DNA of 64,000 nt from Chroococcus sp. FPU101 (GCF_017312365.1 NZ_BLJI01000003.1:1-64000), one strand, 5' to 3'; shown: positions 32,644-42,716, counted from the stretch's first letter. Made by a program: numbers and translations. The notes: a model not told the origin generated them from the letters alone.

Positions 32644-35249
32644 CAGTGCATCTTCTGGGTGGTTTGATTGCTGGCTAAAGTGCCTACACTATCACTACCT
32701 AGATAAATGTCATTACCGAGGGTTGTATCTGTTGAGAGATAAAATTTAGTGGTGCTAGAAGCGGCGGATGCAAGCCCTTGATTTAGAATATTGTAGACAA
32801 CAACAAGATTACTTCCTTTATTGACTTGAGCAGGAATAACTAAAGTGTCGATCAATAAGTCGGGTTTAGGCGGCTCTGTGATCCCAAACATTTGACTGAT
32901 TATGTTGTTATTTTCATTACTTTCGCTCAAACTGTCACTACTATCGGCTTGAGCTAATAAATAATAAGTGCCTGGAGTGATATTGTTAAGTCCTAGTGTC
33001 AGATTTTTGTTACTGGTTGCACCACTCACTAAAGCGGCTAAATTATCGATTCCCAAAGCTACATCACTATTATCAAGGGTCGTATCGGTTGAAAGATAGA
33101 ATTTAGTTGTAGTCGCACTTGCATCTGCATTACCTTGATTACGAATGTTATAAGAAACTGACAAATTACTATTTTGAGTGACAGTATTCGGAATGCTTAA
33201 ACCATCAAATAGTAAGTCGGGTTGAGGAGGTGCGGTAATTTGTAGGGTTTGGTAAACAATGTTATTGTTTTCATCAATTTCGGTGACAACTCCTTCACTA
33301 TCCGTAATTGCGAATAGATAGTATGTTCCCAAATTGAAGTTACTACTAATGGGCAATGTAACCCCTTGAGTTCTCGTTGTACCGCTCGCTAGGGATGCTA
33401 CGCTATCACTACCTAAAAGCACATCACTATTATCGAAGGTGGTATCGGTGGAAAGATAGAATTTAGTCGTACTTGGCTCTGCGTTGACACTACCTTGGTT
33501 TTCGATGGTGTAGGATAAATTGAGATTTTCACCTTGGTTAGCAACTAGATTTCCAATTATTGGTGTAATGACCAAATCGGGTTGATCGTTACTGCTGGCT
33601 ATAATTGGTTCAGAGTCTAAATTATTGTTTTCATTACTTTCTGCAACTAGATTTGTACTATCTGCGATCGCCAAAAAGTAGTAAGTTCCACTTGATAGGT
33701 TAGTGTTTAGAACAAAAGAGTCTGTTCTGTTTAAGGTTGCTCCAACTGCTAAAGTTGGAACGTTATCATCACCTAAATAGGTATCACTAGCATCAAAAAA
33801 TTCATTACTAGAAAGATAATACTTAGTCGTCGTCCCGATCGCATTAACCTTTCCTCTGTTAGTCAAGGTATAGCTAACATCAAGGGTACTTCCAACGGTT
33901 GGATTATTCGGAGTCGATAGAGTAAATTGAGAAATTTCTAAATCGGGTTTAGTAATTTCTATCATTGCAGATGAAGTAAATAAATTATTTGTTTCGTTAC
34001 TTTCTCTGACTTTATTTCCTGTATCGGCTCGGGTTAAGAGATAATAATTGCCATCAAGAATAGAGCTACTAATCATCATGTTCTTGACTTTAGTTAAAGA
34101 CGCACCTGCGGATAGTGCTACAACGCTATCAGAACCAATTTCGATATCAGTAGTCTCGTACGTTGTATTGGTAGACAGATAAAATCTAGTTGTGTGTGAT
34201 GAGGCTGTACTTTGCCCGATATTTTCAACTGTATAAGAAACATTAAGAGAACTACCGCCCGCTACTGAACTAGGAATGTTTAAAGTGTTTACAATTAGAT
34301 CAGGAGCCTCTAGAATACTAAATGCTTTGCTGCTTACGTTATTCGCTTCGTTGGATTCTAGCGAGGTATTAGTCGAATCAATTTGAGTTAATAAATAATA
34401 AGTCCCTGAAGTGAGCGTACTGCTTAAAGTTACTGTGCCGCTTCTGATAGTGGATGCTCCAGCCGAAAGAGACGCAACCGTATCATTTCCTAGCCAACTA
34501 TCACTACTATCTAAAATCATGTCTGTAGAAAGATAGTATTTAGTTGTACCCGATGACGAACCAGCATCACCCTGATTTCTAGCTGTATAACCCACTCTCA
34601 TAGATTGGCCCGCAATTACTGGATTTGTTGGCACAGTAATAGAAGCTGGATCAACTACTAAATCTGGTTTAGTCACTCTAATTTCTTTGACAAAAGTGTT
34701 ATTTGTTTCGTCACTTTCTACATTTGTATTTGCACTATCAGTAACGACCAAGAAATAGTAAGTACCACTATTTAGATTGCCACTAAAATTAACTGAATCT
34801 GTTCGGATTTGTGATGATATTTTTGCTAAAGAACTAAGATTGTCATCGCCTAATTCTAGATCAGTCCTATCGAGTAAACTATCATTTGAAAGATAATATT
34901 TCGTCTGGATAGAACTTGCTGTTACACTTCCTTGATTTCTTAAAGTATAGTTAAAGTTAACTGTATTTCCCGCTTTAATAGGAGAAGTTATATTTAGCCC
35001 AGTAATAATTAAGTCGGGCAGATCTACAGATAGGGGATCAATTTGTTCTTGACTAACTTGAGGAGAATTAGACCATAGACTTTGAGTGTTTAACTGATTG
35101 ACTTCTAAATTAATTTCATTGAAATTATTAAATTGGTTAGCTAAAGAAGAATTATAAGCATAATTTGTATTAAAAGGATTTGGCTCAACTAAATTAACTA
35201 AACTATCCAGGATAGTCAAAGGTTCAGGAAAAACATTTTCACTCAACAT
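32574..35249 (-). CDS. N-terminal part of frameshifted CARDB-repeat subtilase
   Basis: About 891 residues from the ATG at 35249, with a GGTGGAG ribosome site; upstream alternatives lack one. After a short unique N-terminus come seven CARDB repeats of about 115 residues, each opening PDL(I/V/L) and containing TKYYLS/TKFYLS, LGxDxVxxL, SGTYYLL and ESNExNN. The last repeat is cut: the frame continues out of register as HCWRLAIQ... to a stop at 32574. CARDB domains act as extracellular adhesion or spacing modules. No standard signal peptide is obvious, so a type I or other export route is possible. Confidence 0.82.
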   Translation of the reverse strand: MLSENVFPEPLTILDSLVNLVEPNPFNTNYAYNSSLANQFNNFNEINLEVNQLNTQSLWSNSPQVSQEQIDPLSVDLPDLIITGLNITSPIKAGNTVNFNYTLRNQGSVTASSIQTKYYLSNDSLLDRTDLELGDDNLSSLAKISSQIRTDSVNFSGNLNSGTYYFLVVTDSANTNVESDETNNTFVKEIRVTKPDLVVDPASITVPTNPVIAGQSMRVGYTARNQGDAGSSSGTTKYYLSTDMILDSSDSWLGNDTVASLSAGASTIRSGTVTLSSTLTSGTYYLLTQIDSTNTSLESNEANNVSSKAFSILEAPDLIVNTLNIPSSVAGGSSLNVSYTVENIGQSTASSHTTRFYLSTNTTYETTDIEIGSDSVVALSAGASLTKVKNMMISSSILDGNYYLLTRADTGNKVRESNETNNLFTSSAMIEITKPDLEISQFTLSTPNNPTVGSTLDVSYTLTNRGKVNAIGTTTKYYLSSNEFFDASDTYLGDDNVPTLAVGATLNRTDSFVLNTNLSSGTYYFLAIADSTNLVAESNENNNLDSEPIIASSNDQPDLVITPIIGNLVANQGENLNLSYTIENQGSVNAEPSTTKFYLSTDTTFDNSDVLLGSDSVASLASGTTRTQGVTLPISSNFNLGTYYLFAITDSEGVVTEIDENNNIVYQTLQITAPPQPDLLFDGLSIPNTVTQNSNLSVSYNIRNQGNADASATTTKFYLSTDTTLDNSDVALGIDNLAALVSGATSNKNLTLGLNNITPGTYYLLAQADSSDSLSESNENNNIISQMFGITEPPKPDLLIDTLVIPAQVNKGSNLVVVYNILNQGLASAASSTTKFYLSTDTTLGNDIYLGSDSVGTLASNQTTQKMHCWRLAIQLMQEPIICWLFQMTIM

Positions 35250-35285
35250 AACAACTAATCTCCACCCAAATTTTCTCTTCTTCAC

Positions 35286-35646
35286 TGGTATAGCTAAGAG
35301 AGAAACTAGAAGCTAGAGTAAGAATACGGAAGTTTTATTTTTTGATTAATATTTTTGATAGATTTAGCTATTTTTTAAAAATATGTTTTGATTCATGAGT
35401 TGAATTAAAAATTTCAGTTTTTTCATATTTTTTTAAGATGATTTTTATTTTTTATAAAGAATTATCCGTAGATTTACTATAAATAAATTTTTGATAATCT
35501 TTCTAATAGTTACTCTGAAAAATTTACTTAGGAAAATTTACGATTAAAACGGAGAATTTTTCAAGATGTTTCACTCAAAATGATAGCAACCCTTGCAGAA
35601 ACACAATTTTTCATTTCAGTAAGATTACAGAGAAATTTTTATCTAC
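35286..35646. other. AT-rich region upstream of the CARDB subtilase
   Basis: This 361-bp gap must hold the leftward promoter for the subtilase gene. It consists largely of T- and A-runs. No reading frame, hairpin or repeat stands out. Confidence 0.4.
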
Positions 35647-37077
35647 TTATGTGTGATGACAGTTATCACAATGACCACACCGAAAATACTCGGATTCCTT
35701 TGCAAACCCGAAAGATGATAACAAAAATTGCCAGCGACATTTTCGAGTATTTAGATAAGTTGACATCAAAGTAGAGTTAGTTAGCCGTTTTGTCTGTGGA
35801 TAAGACGATAAAACTTGATAAGTGAATGGATCAAGCCATGTTAGTTGTTTTTGCTGATAAAGATAGGCTAGAGAGAGTTCAACCGAGGGAAATGTTCGGC
35901 TAACTGTTTCTATCTTTTCGGTAACTGGAATTTTAGATAAGATTTGCTGTGCTTGTTGCGCTTGCTTTTGCAGTTGATTTGTAAAGAATTGATGTCTTTG
36001 ACGATCGCTTGGCTCAAGAATTCCCGTAGGTTCACTGATCAAAGTTAAAGCTTGTGTAAACTTGCCATCTCTTCCCCCTCGTCCCACTTCTTGTATATAC
36101 TCCGATAATAGCTGTGGTGCTTGAAAATGTAGTATCCATCGGACATCTGACTTATTGATCCCCATGCCAAACGCCGAAGTACAAATGACAAATTGTAATT
36201 GATTACTGAGCCATTGCTTCTCGATAGAGCGTCTTTCACTAGAACTTAAACCAGCATGATAAGCTGCCGTCTTGTAGTTAAGAGATTGTAACAATTGAAA
36301 CATTTCTTTACTATCTCTACGCGATCGCACATAAATTAATCCAGATTGTTGCAGATGTTTTTTTAAGAAATGTAACAGTTTGTGACGACGACAACGAGGA
36401 GAAAGACAGACTTGAACTTGTAGATTCAAATTGGCACGATAGGGACTCAATAGGAATTTTTCGGGATTTTCTAGTTGTAAGCTTGTTTCAAGTAGCTGCT
36501 GTGTGTGGGGATTAGCCGTTGCCGTAAATGCAGCTACCACAATTTTAGACCCAATCGGCTTATTTTTGAGCAGTGTTGAGCGAACCATCCCCATCCTGCA
36601 ATAGGAAGGACGAAAAGTATAACCCCATTGTGTCAGACAATGGGCTTCATCTAAAATCAAACCATTAATCTTAATCTGCGGTTGTGCCATTCTATCCCAC
36701 ACAGGAGAACTGAGAAGCGTTTCAGGAGAAAGATAGAGTAATCTAAGCGTTTGTTGTTCAATGGCTTTTAAAGTTTGTTGCCGTTGTGAGCGAGGTATTT
36801 CGTTATGTAATAAAGCACAAGGTAATTTTTTCTGTTGTAGTTCCTGTACTTGATTTTCCATTAAGGCAACCAAAGGAGAAATCACTAGAGTTAAGCCATC
36901 TTGTAGTAAAGCAGGGAGTTGGAAACAGATTGATTTTCCGCCTCCTGTGGGCATAACAACTAGAGCATCTCTTTTATTAAGTAAAGTCTGAATAATTTCT
37001 CCTTGGGGAAAACGAAAATCATCATATCCCCAAATTTTCTGGAACTGTTGGCGAATTTGCTCCCTGTTTCTTGTCAT
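35647..37077 (-). CDS. RecQ-family ATP-dependent DNA helicase
   Basis: 476 residues. Superfamily 2 motifs in order: Q/0 region FRFPQGEIIQTL, Walker A MPTGGGKSICFQ, motif II LDEAHCLTQWG, motif III VAAFTATANP, motif V FGMGINKSDVRW and motif VI QEVGRGGRDG. The C-terminus ends with RCGHCDNC, the RecQ zinc site. The protein stops there, lacking the winged-helix and HRDC domains of E. coli RecQ, so it is a short RecQ as found in some cyanobacteria. It would unwind DNA in repair of stalled forks. Its start is the ATG at 37077. Confidence 0.9.
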   Translation of the reverse strand: MTRNREQIRQQFQKIWGYDDFRFPQGEIIQTLLNKRDALVVMPTGGGKSICFQLPALLQDGLTLVISPLVALMENQVQELQQKKLPCALLHNEIPRSQRQQTLKAIEQQTLRLLYLSPETLLSSPVWDRMAQPQIKINGLILDEAHCLTQWGYTFRPSYCRMGMVRSTLLKNKPIGSKIVVAAFTATANPHTQQLLETSLQLENPEKFLLSPYRANLNLQVQVCLSPRCRRHKLLHFLKKHLQQSGLIYVRSRRDSKEMFQLLQSLNYKTAAYHAGLSSSERRSIEKQWLSNQLQFVICTSAFGMGINKSDVRWILHFQAPQLLSEYIQEVGRGGRDGKFTQALTLISEPTGILEPSDRQRHQFFTNQLQKQAQQAQQILSKIPVTEKIETVSRTFPSVELSLAYLYQQKQLTWLDPFTYQVLSSYPQTKRLTNSTLMSTYLNTRKCRWQFLLSSFGFAKESEYFRCGHCDNCHHT

Positions 37078-37287
37078 TGGCTCATCGTATAAAAGGTATT
37101 ATTCTGTTAGAATTCCCGTTTCTAAGCCAAAATAATTGATTTAATCCTTAAAATAATCTTAAATTCTCTTAAAAAACAAACCAGCTAACTCCTCCCCCTG
37201 TCACCCTGTCTCATTTATGCCTTTTTAGTAAAAATCTGGGGACAATTTGAATCGTCATCCCCAGAGCAATCAGAAGAAAGCTATATT

Positions 37288-37632
37288 TTACATACCAGGC
37301 AATTCTAGTCCACTGGTTAAATCTTCCATTTTTGCACGCATCGTTTCAGTAGACTTGGTATAAGCGTTTTTCATGGCTTCTGTGACTAATGCAGATAAAG
37401 CCTCATTTCCTTTAGCCACAGCATCGGGAGAAATTTCAACGTTAATCGGTTCTTGGTTGCCACTCATGTAGACTTTTACTAAACCGTCGCTACTTTCGCC
37501 GACAATTCTCATTTGTTCTAATTCTTTTTGAAGCTCTTGCGCCCCTGCTTGAATTTGTTGTGCTTTTTGAAAAGCCGCTTGTAATTCTTTAATTTTGCCT
37601 AAACCAAATCCAAAACCTTGTTTTTCTGACAT
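37288..37632 (-). CDS. YbaB/EbfC family nucleoid-associated protein
   Basis: 114 residues. It has the family layout: helical start (KIKELQAAFQKAQQIQAGAQ), the MRIVGESSDGLVKVYMSGNQ strand region and a C-terminal helix with SALVTEAMKNAYTKS. These dimers bind DNA as tweezers and affect expression. It is downstream of murC-murB on the same strand (115 bp after murB) and may be co-transcribed. Confidence 0.92.
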   Translation of the reverse strand: MSEKQGFGFGLGKIKELQAAFQKAQQIQAGAQELQKELEQMRIVGESSDGLVKVYMSGNQEPINVEISPDAVAKGNEALSALVTEAMKNAYTKSTETMRAKMEDLTSGLELPGM

Positions 37633-37747
37633 ATCTAAATTTTGTTAATTACTATACAACTTGACGTTTAATGTCGGTGAAGAGGTATTAACTTTACATC
37701 ATTTGTAAAATACCCATCCTATCCATTCTAATCGTTTTGCACTTTTC

Positions 37748-38671
37748 CTAGACTACCTCAAATTTACCCAAAATTTTCACTTCAGGCTCTAAAAGTAATG
37801 ACCAATGATGATTAACTTGTTCTTGCACATAGCGAATCAAGCCTAAAATATCTTCGGCTTTAGCTTGACCCCGATTAATAATAAAATTAGCATGACGCTG
37901 CGACACTTCGGCATCCCCGATCGCATATCCTTTTAAACCTAACTGCTCAATCAACCAACCTGCTGCATAGGGTTTAGGATTACGAAAAACGCTGCCACAA
38001 CTAGGACGATCATAGGGTTGAGTATTTTTGCGATGGTGTAGGTTATGGGTTGTATCTGCCATCACCTCTTGTTGAGTAAAACCAGGTTGAAGTTGAAAAG
38101 TTGCTTCTAGAACTAAACGACGATCGCCTTGTAATGCTGAGGTTCGATAGCTGTATTTTAAGTCTTCTGCGGTTAGGGTTTCAATCCTACCATCGGGTGA
38201 TAAAACTACAGCTTTAAGCAAACTATCAGCCACACAACCCTTGTGCGCTCCTGCATTCATCACCACTGCACCGCCAACGGTTCCAGGAATGCCAACCGCC
38301 CATTCTAAACCCCGCCAACCGCGTTTAGCCGCCCGCCAAGCCAGTTTAGGTAAGGGTTCGCCTGCACCTGCTGTAATTTGTGCGGTTTCAAAATCAATAG
38401 AACTATGGCGTAAATAGCGTGTACTTAACACTAAACCAGGTAAACCTCGATCACTAATTAATAAATTTGAGCCAGCACCCAATAAGGTTAGGGAAATATC
38501 TTGGGTTTGCCACCATTCAAAAATCGCAGACAAATCATCACTACTACGAGGTTCGACATACCATTGTGCTTCCCCCCCCACTCGATAGGATGTAAAATTC
38601 GAGAGTGCTACGTTAGGTTGTAGCCAACAATTGGGACTAGCTAGGAGTATGGGAGAGGCATTCATAGGCAT
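37748..38671 (-). CDS. murB: UDP-N-acetylenolpyruvoylglucosamine reductase
   Basis: 307 residues. It reduces UDP-GlcNAc-enolpyruvate to UDP-MurNAc with NADPH and FAD, the second committed step of peptidoglycan synthesis. Seen are the start NFTSYRVGGEA, FAD-binding LLGAGSNLL and GWRGLEWAVGIPGTVGGAVV. The catalytic serine is in SCGSVFRNP and the late glutamate in LLEPEVKILG. A pyramid-type MurB of normal size. It follows murC by about 70 nt in the same direction, the standard cyanobacterial pairing. Confidence 0.95.
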   Translation of the reverse strand: MPMNASPILLASPNCWLQPNVALSNFTSYRVGGEAQWYVEPRSSDDLSAIFEWWQTQDISLTLLGAGSNLLISDRGLPGLVLSTRYLRHSSIDFETAQITAGAGEPLPKLAWRAAKRGWRGLEWAVGIPGTVGGAVVMNAGAHKGCVADSLLKAVVLSPDGRIETLTAEDLKYSYRTSALQGDRRLVLEATFQLQPGFTQQEVMADTTHNLHHRKNTQPYDRPSCGSVFRNPKPYAAGWLIEQLGLKGYAIGDAEVSQRHANFIINRGQAKAEDILGLIRYVQEQVNHHWSLLLEPEVKILGKFEVV

Positions 38672-38743
38672 CCTTCAGGCAGAAGTTAGATTTAATGTAA
38701 CACGCGAAAAGAAAAAAAGGAGATTAGCTTTTACCACTCTTTT

Positions 38744-40189
38744 TTAAGCAACAATTTTAGTCTGTGCAGCTTGTAGGGCAATTGTTTCTGGAATCATTTG
38801 ATTGAGATTTCCTGCCCCTAAAAAGAGAGCTAAATCGCCTGTTTGTAAGAGGTTTTGCAGAAAATTACTAATTGATTTGTAATCTGGGCAATAGTAAACA
38901 TTAGAATGATGTTTTTTGACTTCATCGACTACGGTTTGACCTTGTAGATTTTGTAAATTAGTTTCCCCTGCATTATAAATATCGGTGAGAATGACGAGAT
39001 CAGCATCCTCAAATGATTCACCAAATTCTTTGAGAAAAGTTGCAGTACGGGTGTAGCGATGGGGTTGGAAAATAGCCATCACTCTTTTGTGTTGATTGTG
39101 TTGCACTTTCAAACGCGCTGCGGCTAGTGTGGCTTTAATTTCGCTCGGATGATGGGCATAATCATCGATAAAAGTAATGCCATTGACTGCACCTTTTTCC
39201 TCAAAACGCCGTTTGGCTCCAGTAAATGTTGCGATCGCATCAGCAATTTGATTAAATTCTAAACCTAATTGACGACCCACTGCTACGGCTGCTAGAGCAT
39301 TACTGATATTATGTGTCCCAAGTATCTTAACTTCAAGCTGGCCTAAATACTGTCCTTTTTCCCAAACTTGAGCTTTGGAGCCATGTTGATCATAGGTTAT
39401 GTTTTGAGCAATATAATCGGCTCCTGATTGCGGATCTAGACTATAAGTAATCTGAGGTTTAAGATACTGACGAATATTAGGGCAATCGAGAGAAGCGATC
39501 AATATTTCCGAATGTTTTTCAAAAATCTGGAATATTTTGACGACTTGATCTAAGTTTTGATAGTGATCTGGATGATCGAGTTCAATATTGGTGACGATCC
39601 CAATTTTGGCATAATGCTTCGTTAATGAGCCGTCAGATTCATCCGCTTCGGCAACTAGATACGGACTTTCACCGACTCTAGCGTTACCATCCCAAGCATC
39701 GACTTCACCCCCGATAATCACCGTTGGATCTAATCCTGTTTGAAGTAACATATAGCCAATTAGACTACTGGTGGTAGTTTTGCCATGAGTTCCAGCCACC
39801 GCAATACTTTGATATTCTTGGATCAAAGCTGCTAAAACATCGGAGCGATGAAAAATCGGATAACCCAATTCAAGAGCCGCTTGATACTCTAAATTATTGT
39901 TGTGAATAGCGGTTGAACAGATAATCTGAGGCTGAGTCAGCTTACTGTTACCAACCACCGTCATATATTTGGAGCTAGAAGATTGATAAATCTCTAAATT
40001 ACTTGCTTCTTGAGAAGTAAATACACGCGCTCCTACTTCCTCTAGTCGTCTCGTGATGTGACTCGATTTGAGATCCGAACCCGATACAGAAAGATGACGC
40101 TTGGCTAAGATATAAGCCAAGGCTGACATCCCAATGCCGCCGATACCGATAAAATGAAAAGGCTTGCCATTAAAATCAACTGTTTTCAC
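38744..40189 (-). CDS. murC: UDP-N-acetylmuramate--L-alanine ligase
   Basis: 481 residues. It adds L-alanine to UDP-MurNAc using ATP. The N-terminal Rossmann domain has FHFIGIGGIGMSALAYILA, the ATP loop is AVAGTHGKTTTSSL, and central signatures are EADESDGSL and NIELDHPDHY. The C-terminal ligase domain has FIDDYAHHPSEI and FQPHRYTRT. Complete and typical. First gene of a murC-murB(-ebfC) unit; divergent from gap2. Confidence 0.96.
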   Translation of the reverse strand: MKTVDFNGKPFHFIGIGGIGMSALAYILAKRHLSVSGSDLKSSHITRRLEEVGARVFTSQEASNLEIYQSSSSKYMTVVGNSKLTQPQIICSTAIHNNNLEYQAALELGYPIFHRSDVLAALIQEYQSIAVAGTHGKTTTSSLIGYMLLQTGLDPTVIIGGEVDAWDGNARVGESPYLVAEADESDGSLTKHYAKIGIVTNIELDHPDHYQNLDQVVKIFQIFEKHSEILIASLDCPNIRQYLKPQITYSLDPQSGADYIAQNITYDQHGSKAQVWEKGQYLGQLEVKILGTHNISNALAAVAVGRQLGLEFNQIADAIATFTGAKRRFEEKGAVNGITFIDDYAHHPSEIKATLAAARLKVQHNQHKRVMAIFQPHRYTRTATFLKEFGESFEDADLVILTDIYNAGETNLQNLQGQTVVDEVKKHHSNVYYCPDYKSISNFLQNLLQTGDLALFLGAGNLNQMIPETIALQAAQTKIVA

Positions 40190-40489
40190 CTTTGATGTCT
40201 CCTAACACACCACATCATTAAACTATATTCTTGGTTTAGAGGATAGTGACTCTGTTTTATGAATATAGGTGCCATATCATAGCAAAAAGTTGCGGTTTGT
40301 GGTGAGAATTAGAGAATCAAGTAGTGTTTCAATCATGGGAGACTCTACAATTAAGCTCGCCTGTTCTATAGATCAAACATTAAATAAACAATTTCTTAAG
40401 ATTGGGGATCGAATTGGTCTGCCTTTAAGGTATGATTGGGGTCATTAATAATCTAATCTATTGAACAAGAACATAGAGGGCAAGACGCA
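40190..40489. promoter_or_regulatory. Divergent promoter region between murC and gap2
   Basis: A 300-bp gap with no reading frame. For gap2 a -10-like TATGAT is at 40431-40436, but no well-spaced -35 is visible, and AGAGGG about 10 nt before the GTG is the ribosome site. No clear regulator site is seen. Confidence 0.45.
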
Positions 40490-41500
40490 GTGGTTAGAGT
40501 AGCGATCAACGGGTTCGGACGTATCGGACGTAATTTTCTAAGATGCTGGTTAGGGCGTGAGAATAGTCAGCTAGAGGTGGTAGGCATTAATGATACCTCT
40601 GATCCAAGAACCAACGCCCACCTACTCAGATACGATTCCATGCTAGGTAAGTTAGATGCTGAAATCAGCGCGGATGACGATACGATTACGGTAAATGGAA
40701 AAACGATTAAATGTGTATCCGATCGCAATCCCTTAAATTTGCCTTGGGATTCCTGGGGTGTCGATTTAATTATCGAAGCAACTGGGGTTTTTGTCGATGA
40801 AGAAGGTGCATCTAAGCATATTGCTGCGGGTGCGAAGAAAGTTTTAATTACTGCTCCTGGTAAGGGTGCAGGTGTTGGTACTTTTGTCGTCGGTGTTAAC
40901 GAACAGGATTACGACCCTAATCAGTACAATGTGATCAGTAATGCTAGTTGTACCACAAACTGTCTAGCTCCTGTTGTCAAAGTGCTTCACGAAAATTTCG
41001 GAATCATTAAAGGCACAATGACAACGACTCACAGTTATACGGGTGATCAACGTATTCTTGATTCTAGTCACCGCGATCTACGTCGTGCCAGAGCCGCCGC
41101 CGTTAATATTGTTCCCACTTCTACGGGTGCAGCGAAAGCAGTTGCTCTAGTCATTCCAGATATGAAGGGTAAACTCAATGGTATTGCTCTACGGGTACCG
41201 ACTCCTAACGTGTCTGTGGTAGATTTAGTGGTTCAAGTCGAAAAAAGTACGATCTCAGAACAAGTCAACGAAGTTCTTAAAGCAGCCGCAGAAGGACAAT
41301 TAAAAGGTATACTAGAATATAATGATTTACCTCTAGTTTCCTCTGATTATCGTGGAACTAACTCATCATCAATTATTGATGCAAGCCTAACGATGGTAGT
41401 CGGTGGCGATATGGTTAAAGTTGTCGCTTGGTACGATAACGAATGGGGTTACTCGCAACGTGTCGTAGACCTTGCTGAAGTTGTCGCTAGTAAGTGGTAG
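40490..41500 (+). CDS. gap2: Glyceraldehyde-3-phosphate dehydrogenase, photosynthetic type
   Basis: 336 residues from a GTG start. It has [15 protein letters not shown] (dinucleotide fold), the catalytic cysteine in [11 protein letters not shown] and the substrate loop [13 protein letters not shown]. It ends [19 protein letters not shown]. The sequence, notably [18 protein letters not shown], is that of cyanobacterial Gap2, which uses NADPH in the Calvin cycle and joins CP12 and phosphoribulokinase in a dark-inactive complex. Monocistronic, with its own terminator. Confidence 0.95.
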   Translation: MVRVAINGFGRIGRNFLRCWLGRENSQLEVVGINDTSDPRTNAHLLRYDSMLGKLDAEISADDDTITVNGKTIKCVSDRNPLNLPWDSWGVDLIIEATGVFVDEEGASKHIAAGAKKVLITAPGKGAGVGTFVVGVNEQDYDPNQYNVISNASCTTNCLAPVVKVLHENFGIIKGTMTTTHSYTGDQRILDSSHRDLRRARAAAVNIVPTSTGAAKAVALVIPDMKGKLNGIALRVPTPNVSVVDLVVQVEKSTISEQVNEVLKAAAEGQLKGILEYNDLPLVSSDYRGTNSSSIIDASLTMVVGGDMVKVVAWYDNEWGYSQRVVDLAEVVASKW

Positions 41501-41542
41501 ACGTTATTTAAAGATTTTCATTTCATCTCTTTTTGTATCCTA

Positions 41543-41567
41543 GGGTGAGTTTAGCTCACTCTTTTTT
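41543..41567 (+). terminator. Rho-independent terminator of gap2
   Basis: GGGTGAG pairs with CTCACTC around loop TTTAG (core GTGAG 41545-41549, CTCAC 41555-41559) and is followed by six T residues. It lies about 45 nt after the gap2 stop codon. Confidence 0.85.
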
Positions 41568-41595
41568 GTTGGGTGTATTTTTAAATAATAAAAAA

Positions 41596-41614
41596 CCCCG
41601 GCAATCAACCGAGG
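41596..41614 (-). terminator. Terminator of pgr5 (minus strand)
   Basis: On the minus strand CCTCGG pairs with CCGGGG (one G-U pair) around a 7-nt loop, followed by a T run (A run at 41590-41595 on the plus strand). The G-U pair works only for the minus-strand RNA. Confidence 0.65.
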
Positions 41615-41671
41615 AACACTCAATAGGAGAACTCAATGCAATTTGACAAGAGAGAAGAACCCTCATAGCTA

Positions 41672-41869
41672 TTAGGCTAGTAAACCTAACCTTTTCCCGT
41701 TATCTTTCGCACGACGGATTAAATTTTGTCTAGTACTGTTTTCGATGCCAACTTTGTTACAGAAATTCGTGATGGTTTGAGCGTGAAGGGCGATCGCTTT
41801 TCCTCTAAGTTGGTTAAATTTAGCTTTTCCGATGTAGTTACGAACAAAAACGATTAAAGGTGCAAACAT
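41672..41869 (-). CDS. pgr5: PGR5-like protein (cyclic electron flow)
   Basis: 65 residues, no membrane helix. The sequence closely follows the mature end of plant PGR5: FNQLRGKAIALHAQTITNFC, then IENSTRQNLIRRAK and a final NGKRLGLLA. Cyanobacterial homologues (Ssr2016 type) take part in antimycin-sensitive cyclic electron flow from photosystem I to plastoquinone. It is converging on gap2, with separate terminators, and appears monocistronic. An AGAGGTAA element lies before the ATG. Confidence 0.88.
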   Translation of the reverse strand: MFAPLIVFVRNYIGKAKFNQLRGKAIALHAQTITNFCNKVGIENSTRQNLIRRAKDNGKRLGLLA

Positions 41870-42083
41870 TTTTCATTACCTCTTTTTTTTATGCTGTTTT
41901 AATATTGATTTTGTTTTTTAGCTTATGTAAATAAATGTAACAAGTTTATTACAAATTGTAAAGAATATCTTGACAAAGAATTTTTTATGGCTAATATAGG
42001 CACGTCTTATAAAAAAGAAATGCAGTTTAGGACACTCATACCGCATTCGGTAGATGAGGTGCCTTTGCCAACGTTCAAATTAA

Positions 42084-42716
42084 ATGTTTTATCATCAACG
42101 TTCTCAAGCTTTCGCTCAAGATTATCTCAGTGAGTTACAAGGACAGATTTTAGCTTGTCCGTATTTTGCCGTGAATAATCTAAATCGTGACTTTGTGGGG
42201 ACTAAAGGATTCTCTGTGGTGTTTCGGCGATCGCATCTTCAAACCGTTGAACAGCAATTTCCTTACTTTGGTCGCTATCTAGAACAAGCCCTACAAAGTG
42301 ATTGTAATGCGTTTTATCTTAATCCTTTGCTCCTAAAATCAGGCTCACGGGTCGATCCACATATTGATCGCTCCTTGCGTTCCTATTGCAAAACCATAGA
42401 TCCCCCTAACGTGGTGAGTGTTCTTTATATAAAAGTTCCAAGTGATTTAGTTGGAGGCGAATTAGTATTACGATCGCATACACGCCAGATTGGACAAATT
42501 CGACCTCAAGCAAATACCTTGGTCTTTTTCCAAGGAGATCTTACTCACTCCGTCAACCCCGTCAGTAGTTCTGGGTTTCGTCTGAGTCTAGTATGTGAAC
42601 AATACAACTTAGAAGATATTCAACTTCGAGAAATTCCTGAATTTAAACTAGAGTCAAGAGCGATTAATGTTGAAAATAAAGTTAAGCAACGAAGTAAAGC
42701 AAAGCTAAAGCATTAA
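42084..42716 (+). CDS. 2-oxoglutarate/Fe(II) oxygenase (prolyl-4-hydroxylase-like)
   Basis: 210 residues. The iron-binding triad is likely H and D in PHIDRSLRSY (HxD) and the later His in DLTHSVNPV. The Arg of SGFRLSLVCEQY would bind 2-oxoglutarate. The double-stranded beta-helix strands fit the P4H-like group that hydroxylates protein or small-molecule substrates. The C-terminus is basic (KVKQRSKAKLKH). Substrate unknown. Confidence 0.8.
   Translation: MFYHQRSQAFAQDYLSELQGQILACPYFAVNNLNRDFVGTKGFSVVFRRSHLQTVEQQFPYFGRYLEQALQSDCNAFYLNPLLLKSGSRVDPHIDRSLRSYCKTIDPPNVVSVLYIKVPSDLVGGELVLRSHTRQIGQIRPQANTLVFFQGDLTHSVNPVSSSGFRLSLVCEQYNLEDIQLREIPEFKLESRAINVENKVKQRSKAKLKH

Noticed and set aside
32640-32670. 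Programmed frameshift in the CARDB gene
   Set aside because: No slippery heptamer, stem-loop or Shine-Dalgarno-like stimulator is visible at the break; an accidental mutation is simpler.
30013-35249. CRISPR-like repeats in the CARDB, RTX and LRR genes
   Set aside because: The repeats encode protein repeats in frame, differ in sequence, and have no constant spacer/repeat alternation. No cas gene is near.
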